Of a stretch of DNA of 6,611 nt, positions 5,301 through 6,611 are shown piece after piece. The stretch is from the NCBI GenBank assembly GCA_945861235.1, contig CAMATV010000191.1, forward strand, positions 1 through 6,611, in the 5' to 3' direction. This stretch comes from Opitutus sp. GAS368 (GTDB lineage Bacteria > Verrucomicrobiota > Verrucomicrobiia > Opitutales > Opitutaceae). Position 1 is the stretch's first letter, and every line of letters begins with the position of its first letter. Under the pieces are notes generated by a model. It was not told the DNA's origin. It saw nothing but the letters and a program-made list of their open reading frames with translations, and made no database searches. A program made the position numbers and the translations under genes.

Positions 5301-6611
5301 CTCCGACGGCGGCCTCCTCGCCACCGTCCTCGAAATGGCCTTCGCCGGCCACACCGGCGTCGACCTCGAGATTCCGCAAGGCCACGAGGTGTTCTCGTCC
5401 CTCTTCGCCGAAGAACTCGGCGCAGTCATCCAAATCCGCGCCGATGACCTCGATGACGTTTCACTCACGCTCCGCGAGCACGGCTTCAAAGCCTGCACGA
5501 CGCGCGTTGGCACCCTCAACCGCACGCACACGTTCCGCATCACGCGGGGCGGAAAAACGCTCTTCGAGGAAAATCTCTTTAATCTCCGCGCGATCTGGTC
5601 CGACGTCACCCGCCGCATCGCGCAGCTCCGTGACAATCCCGCCGCCGCCGCATCCGAACACCGCCTCCGCCTCGACCCGACGAACCCCGGCATCACCCCA
5701 AAAATCACCTTCGATCTCAATCCGCACGGGTTCGTAGTCCCGGCTTCAGCCGGTCCGGCCCAAACCCCGCCTCAGGGCGAAACTCCGAACTCCGACTCTC
5801 CGCACTCAGCACTCAGCTCTCAACCCGGCTCCCCCTCCCGCCCCCCCATCGCGATTCTCCGCGAACAGGGCGTGAACGGTGAAGTCGAAATGGCCGCCGC
5901 CTTCACCCGCGCCGGCTTCAAGGCCATCGACGTCCACATGACCGACATCCTCAGCGGTCGCGTCAGTCTCCGCGACTTCCGCGGCCTCGCCGCCTGCGGT
6001 GGCTTCAGCTACGGCGACGTCCTCGGGGCCGGCGAAGGCTGGGCCAAGAGCATTCTGTTCAATCCCCGCGCCCGCGCCGAATTCGCCGACTTCTTCGCCC
6101 GCGAAGACACCTTCGCACTCGGCGTCTGCAACGGCTGCCAAATGATGAGCAACCTCCACAGCATCATCCCCGGCTCCGACCACTGGCCGCGCTTCGTGCA
6201 AAACCAAAGTGAGCGCTACGAAGGCCGCTACGTTTCCGTCCGCATCGAACCCTCGCCCAGCATCCTCTTCGCCGGCATGGCGGGCAGCGTGCTCCCGATC
6301 GCCGTCGCCCACGGCGAAGGCTACGCCGAATTCGCCGACCCCGCCGCGATGCAGCGTTGCAGCACTTCCGGCCTCGTCGCCGGCCGCTTCGTGGACAACC
6401 ACCACCACGTCACCGAGCAGTATCCACTTAACCCGAACGGCTCACCCCAAGGCATGACCGCCCTCACGACGACCAACGGCCGCGTGACGATCATGATGCC
6501 CCACCCTGAACGCGTCTTCCGCAGCGCCTGCATGAGCTGGAGCCCCGCCGACTGGCCCGAAGACTCCCCCTGGATGAAACTCTTCCGCAACGCCCGCGCG
6601 TGGGTGGGGTG
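2356..6611 (+). CDS. purL: Phosphoribosylformylglycinamidine synthase, single-chain form with fused glutaminase
   Basis: PurL converts FGAR, ATP and glutamine to FGAM, step 4 of purine synthesis, in the cytoplasm. The opening GSPALSPFR matches E. coli PurL, followed by RPGTISPWSSKATDIAH (residues 79-95). The synthetase core has ANSEHCRHK (216-224; His220 is the likely catalytic His), VETHNHPTAISP (297-308), GATGRG (324-329), LGGGAASSMASG (464-475), IHDVGAGG (516-523), IPVGKDSMSM (836-845) and YHDRSDGGLL (979-988). The glutaminase domain starts at about 1165 with IAILREQGVN. It carries nucleophile Cys1258 in GVCNGCQ and the His1383/Glu1385 pair in PHPER. The reading frame is unbroken for 1418 codons. 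It ends SPWMKLFRNAR plus four residues, like E. coli, and the final TG needs only an A to make TGA. It is about 120 residues longer than E. coli PurL, with the excess at residues 116-131, 406-417, 649-688, 886-922 and 1123-1164. The ATG is set by homology; no Shine-Dalgarno precedes it. Confidence 0.96.
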   Translation, partial: MLILPGSPALSPFRLQKLHDDLVAAGLPVRTLSADFVHVAEVSAALSAEQQLVLEKLLTYGPRRAATPVTGLVQFVAPRPGTISPWSSKATDIAHICGLTSVQRIERVVAYTIDLGSAVSDSQHSTFHPQLTAKLSDRMTQVVFSDLEACAALFRHEPPRAMNSVPVLAAGRAALVAANTSLGLALADDEIDYLVTAFTTLGRDPHDIELMMFAQANSEHCRHKIFNATWDIDGATRDHSLFQMIKNTYTLHSAGILSAYKDNAAVLAGTRGGRFYVDPRTQEYAAHDEEIHILCKVETHNHPTAISPFPGAATGSGGEIRDEGATGRGSKPKAGLVGFTVSNLRLPGAIQPWEKENGKPHRIVSALDIMIEGPLGGAAFNNEFGRPAINGYFRTFEQAVPSAIGSELARASSASPAKEIRGYHKPIMLAGGLGNIKAEHVKKGAINPGDQLIVLGGPAMLIGLGGGAASSMASGHGNEDLDFASVQRDNAEMERRCQEVIDRCWALGDDNPISFIHDVGAGGVSNALPELVNDGGRGGKFNLRAVPNDEPGMSPLEIWCNESQERYVMAVPVAHLATFRALCERERCPFAVVGEATEEKQLVLEDPHFKNRPIDLPLDVLLGKPPRMHRTDTTQKRPQHPLDLSTLTTGLALRGATGDAASPPAKLGASRAPAPRSGSQPSALHSQLQVATERAALAEAIRRVLSHPTVADKTFLISIGDRTLGGLIARDQMVGPWQVPVADCAVTAAAFDVYTGEAMSMGERTPVAVNNAPASARLAVGEALTNLAAAQIGDLGKVNLSANWMAAPAIPGDGADLYAAVQAVGLELCPALGITIPVGKDSMSMSTVWNDAATGEKKRITAPVSLIVSAFAPVADIRLTLTPQLQRPALEPVEVGSLSASPAANAATSTPHLNIDQQQDTVLLLIDLGRGKNRLGGSILAQTVSQMGEATPDVDNATDLKKFWNAIQLLGRQKKLLAYHDRSDGGLLATVLEMAFAGHTGVDLEIPQGHEVFSSLFAEELGAVIQIRADDLDDVSLTLREHGFKACTTRVGTLNRTHTFRITRGGKTLFEENLFNLRAIWSDVTRRIAQLRDNPAAAASEHRLRLDPTNPGITPKITFDLNPHGFVVPASAGPAQTPPQGETPNSDSPHSALSSQPGSPSRPPIAILREQGVNGEVEMAAAFTRAGFKAIDVHMTDILSGRVSLRDFRGLAACGGFSYGDVLGAGEGWAKSILFNPRARAEFADFFAREDTFALGVCNGCQMMSNLHSIIPGSDHWPRFVQNQSERYEGRYVSVRIEPSPSILFAGMAGSVLPIAVAHGEGYAEFADPAAMQRCSTSGLVAGRFVDNHHHVTEQYPLNPNGSPQGMTALTTTNGRVTIMMPHPERVFRSACMSWSPADWPEDSPWMKLFRNARAWVG
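2718..2745 (+). repeat. CNCTCAR heptamer array, copy A, inside purL
   Basis: Four degenerate 7-base units lie head to tail at 2718-2724, 2725-2731, 2732-2738 and 2739-2745. Three of the four end in CTCAA. In the purL frame this gives DSQHSTFHPQL (residues 121-131), in a loop of the N-terminal region where E. coli PurL is about 5 residues shorter. It matches copies B (4389-4416) and C (5796-5823) in unit, orientation and reading frame. Confidence 0.6.
3572..3585. repeat. Short REP-like perfect hairpin inside purL
   Basis: GCGAGC at 3572-3577 and GCTCGC at 3580-3585 are perfect inverted copies separated by TT. The core GCGAGCTTGCTCGC resembles the stem of REP elements I recall from Pseudomonas. 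It falls in a stretch of about 12 residues (406-417, Ala/Ser-rich) that E. coli PurL lacks between its NGEEL and RGYHKP segments. No GTAG-type tetranucleotide precedes it, so it may be a decayed element or chance. Confidence 0.45.
4301..4340. repeat. Imperfect palindrome resembling the dispersed GCGAGGAGC repeat, inside purL
   Basis: Outer arms CTGGCT (4301-4306) and AGCCAG (4335-4340) are perfect inverted copies, and inner arms TGCG (4313-4316) and CGCA (4332-4335) also pair. The centre carries CATTGCGAGGAGC (4310-4322) followed by GGCGACG (4327-4333). This matches, from memory, the core of a palindromic repeat found in many bacterial genomes (ATTGCGAGGAGC, a few variable bases, GCGACG). It translates to part of a loop of about 48 extra residues in PurL. 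Confidence 0.5.
4357..4371. repeat. Perfect 6-bp hairpin in the large purL insertion
   Basis: GGCGCG at 4357-4362 pairs with CGCGCC at 4366-4371 across the loop TCA. It lies between the GCGAGGAGC-like palindrome and CNCTCAR copy B, so the insertion looks like a composite of several small repeats. In GC-rich DNA short hairpins occur by chance, so position is the main argument for it. Confidence 0.4.
4389..4416 (+). repeat. CNCTCAR heptamer array, copy B, inside purL
   Basis: Four units in exact 7-base register run from 4389 to 4416, each fitting CNCTCAR except one CTCTCCA. In the purL frame they give GSQPSALHSQL (residues 678-688), clearly related to the peptides from copies A and C. The array ends the roughly 48-residue insertion; ordinary PurL sequence resumes at about residue 690. 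Confidence 0.65.
5031..5096. repeat. Two interleaved inverted repeats in a purL insertion
   Basis: TTTAAGTG (5046-5053) and CACTTAAA (5089-5096) form a perfect 8-bp inverted repeat. AGTTGA (5031-5036) and TCAACT (5080-5085) form a 6-bp one. The arms alternate (a, b, a', b'), so both cannot form as simple nested hairpins; in RNA this order would be a pseudoknot. The segment lies in a stretch of about 31 extra residues (within 886-922), rich in Ala, Ser and Gln, between TLTPQL and LLLIDLG. Its base composition is visibly more AT-rich than the flanking purL. Confidence 0.5.
5734..5779 (+). repeat. GTAG-type REP-like element inside purL
   Basis: GTAG (5734-5737) is followed by a hairpin with CCGGC (5740-5744) and GCCGG (5749-5753) around loop TTCA. 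A second hairpin, CGCC (5768-5771) and GGCG (5776-5779) around TCAG, follows. A GTAG tetranucleotide next to an imperfect palindrome is the recognised layout of REP sequences mobilised by RAYT (TnpA-REP) transposases. In frame it encodes part of the Pro/Ser-rich linker between the synthetase core and the glutaminase domain. It directly abuts CNCTCAR-like copy C. Confidence 0.6.
5781..5823 (+). repeat. CNCTCAR heptamer array, copy C, inside purL
   Basis: Two AACTCCG units (5781-5794) and one extra base precede four 7-base units at 5796-5823, the middle two both being CACTCAG. In the purL frame it gives DSPHSALSSQP (residues 1147-1157), matching the peptide of copy B at most positions. It lies in the linker just before the glutaminase domain, where PurL is about 27 residues longer than in E. 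coli. Confidence 0.65.

Noticed and set aside
5806..6408. 200-codon minus-strand open frame over the glutaminase end of purL
   Set aside because: It is Ala/Gly/Glu/Val-rich and opposite the conserved glutaminase motifs, so it is a shadow frame.
6590..6611. Possible readthrough or fusion because purL has no stop codon in the window
   Set aside because: The C-terminus matches the end of E. coli PurL and the last two bases are TG. One further A would complete TGA, so this is most simply a window-edge effect.
1..6611. CRISPR array, tRNA, rRNA or insertion-sequence transposase
   Set aside because: No regularly spaced repeat-spacer pattern, tRNA-like cloverleaf, rRNA segment or transposase motif was seen on either strand.

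Overview
This 6.6 kb, GC-rich window is a purine-biosynthesis locus with two divergently transcribed units. On the minus strand purF (amidophosphoribosyltransferase, step 1) is followed after 3 bases by purM (AIR synthetase, step 5), which runs off the left edge. On the plus strand a single very long purL (FGAM synthase, step 4) starts at 2356 and is open to the right edge. Its last two bases, TG, are probably the start of a TGA stop, so purL appears essentially complete at 1418 codons. A 193-base intergenic region lies between the two 5' ends.

The organism looks like a high-GC bacterium of the Verrucomicrobia (Opitutaceae-like) or a neighbouring PVC/Bacteroidetes-type lineage. PurF is the long form of about 630 residues that I associate with Bacteroidetes and Verrucomicrobia, not the 470-505 residue form of E. 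coli or Bacillus. PurL is the single-chain, E. coli-like form fused to its glutaminase. The lineage is an inference from protein type and repeat style, not a database result.

The genes cover the committed step (PurF) and the consecutive FGAR to FGAM to AIR steps (PurL, PurM). A shared divergent control region is plausible, but no known operator was recognised in it.

The most interesting signal is inside purL. Against E. coli PurL (about 1295 residues, compared from memory) the protein is about 120 residues longer. The excess sits in five discrete places at loops or domain junctions. Each site carries DNA that looks like dispersed repeat sequence rather than ordinary coding sequence: three copies of a 7-bp-period CNCTCAR array, REP-like hairpins (one preceded by GTAG), an imperfect palindrome resembling the widespread GCGAGGAGC repeat, and interleaved inverted repeats. 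All sites stay in frame, and the three CNCTCAR arrays are read in the same frame and give related peptides. This looks like repeated in-frame capture of small palindromic or tandem elements by an essential enzyme, analogous to Rickettsia palindromic elements.
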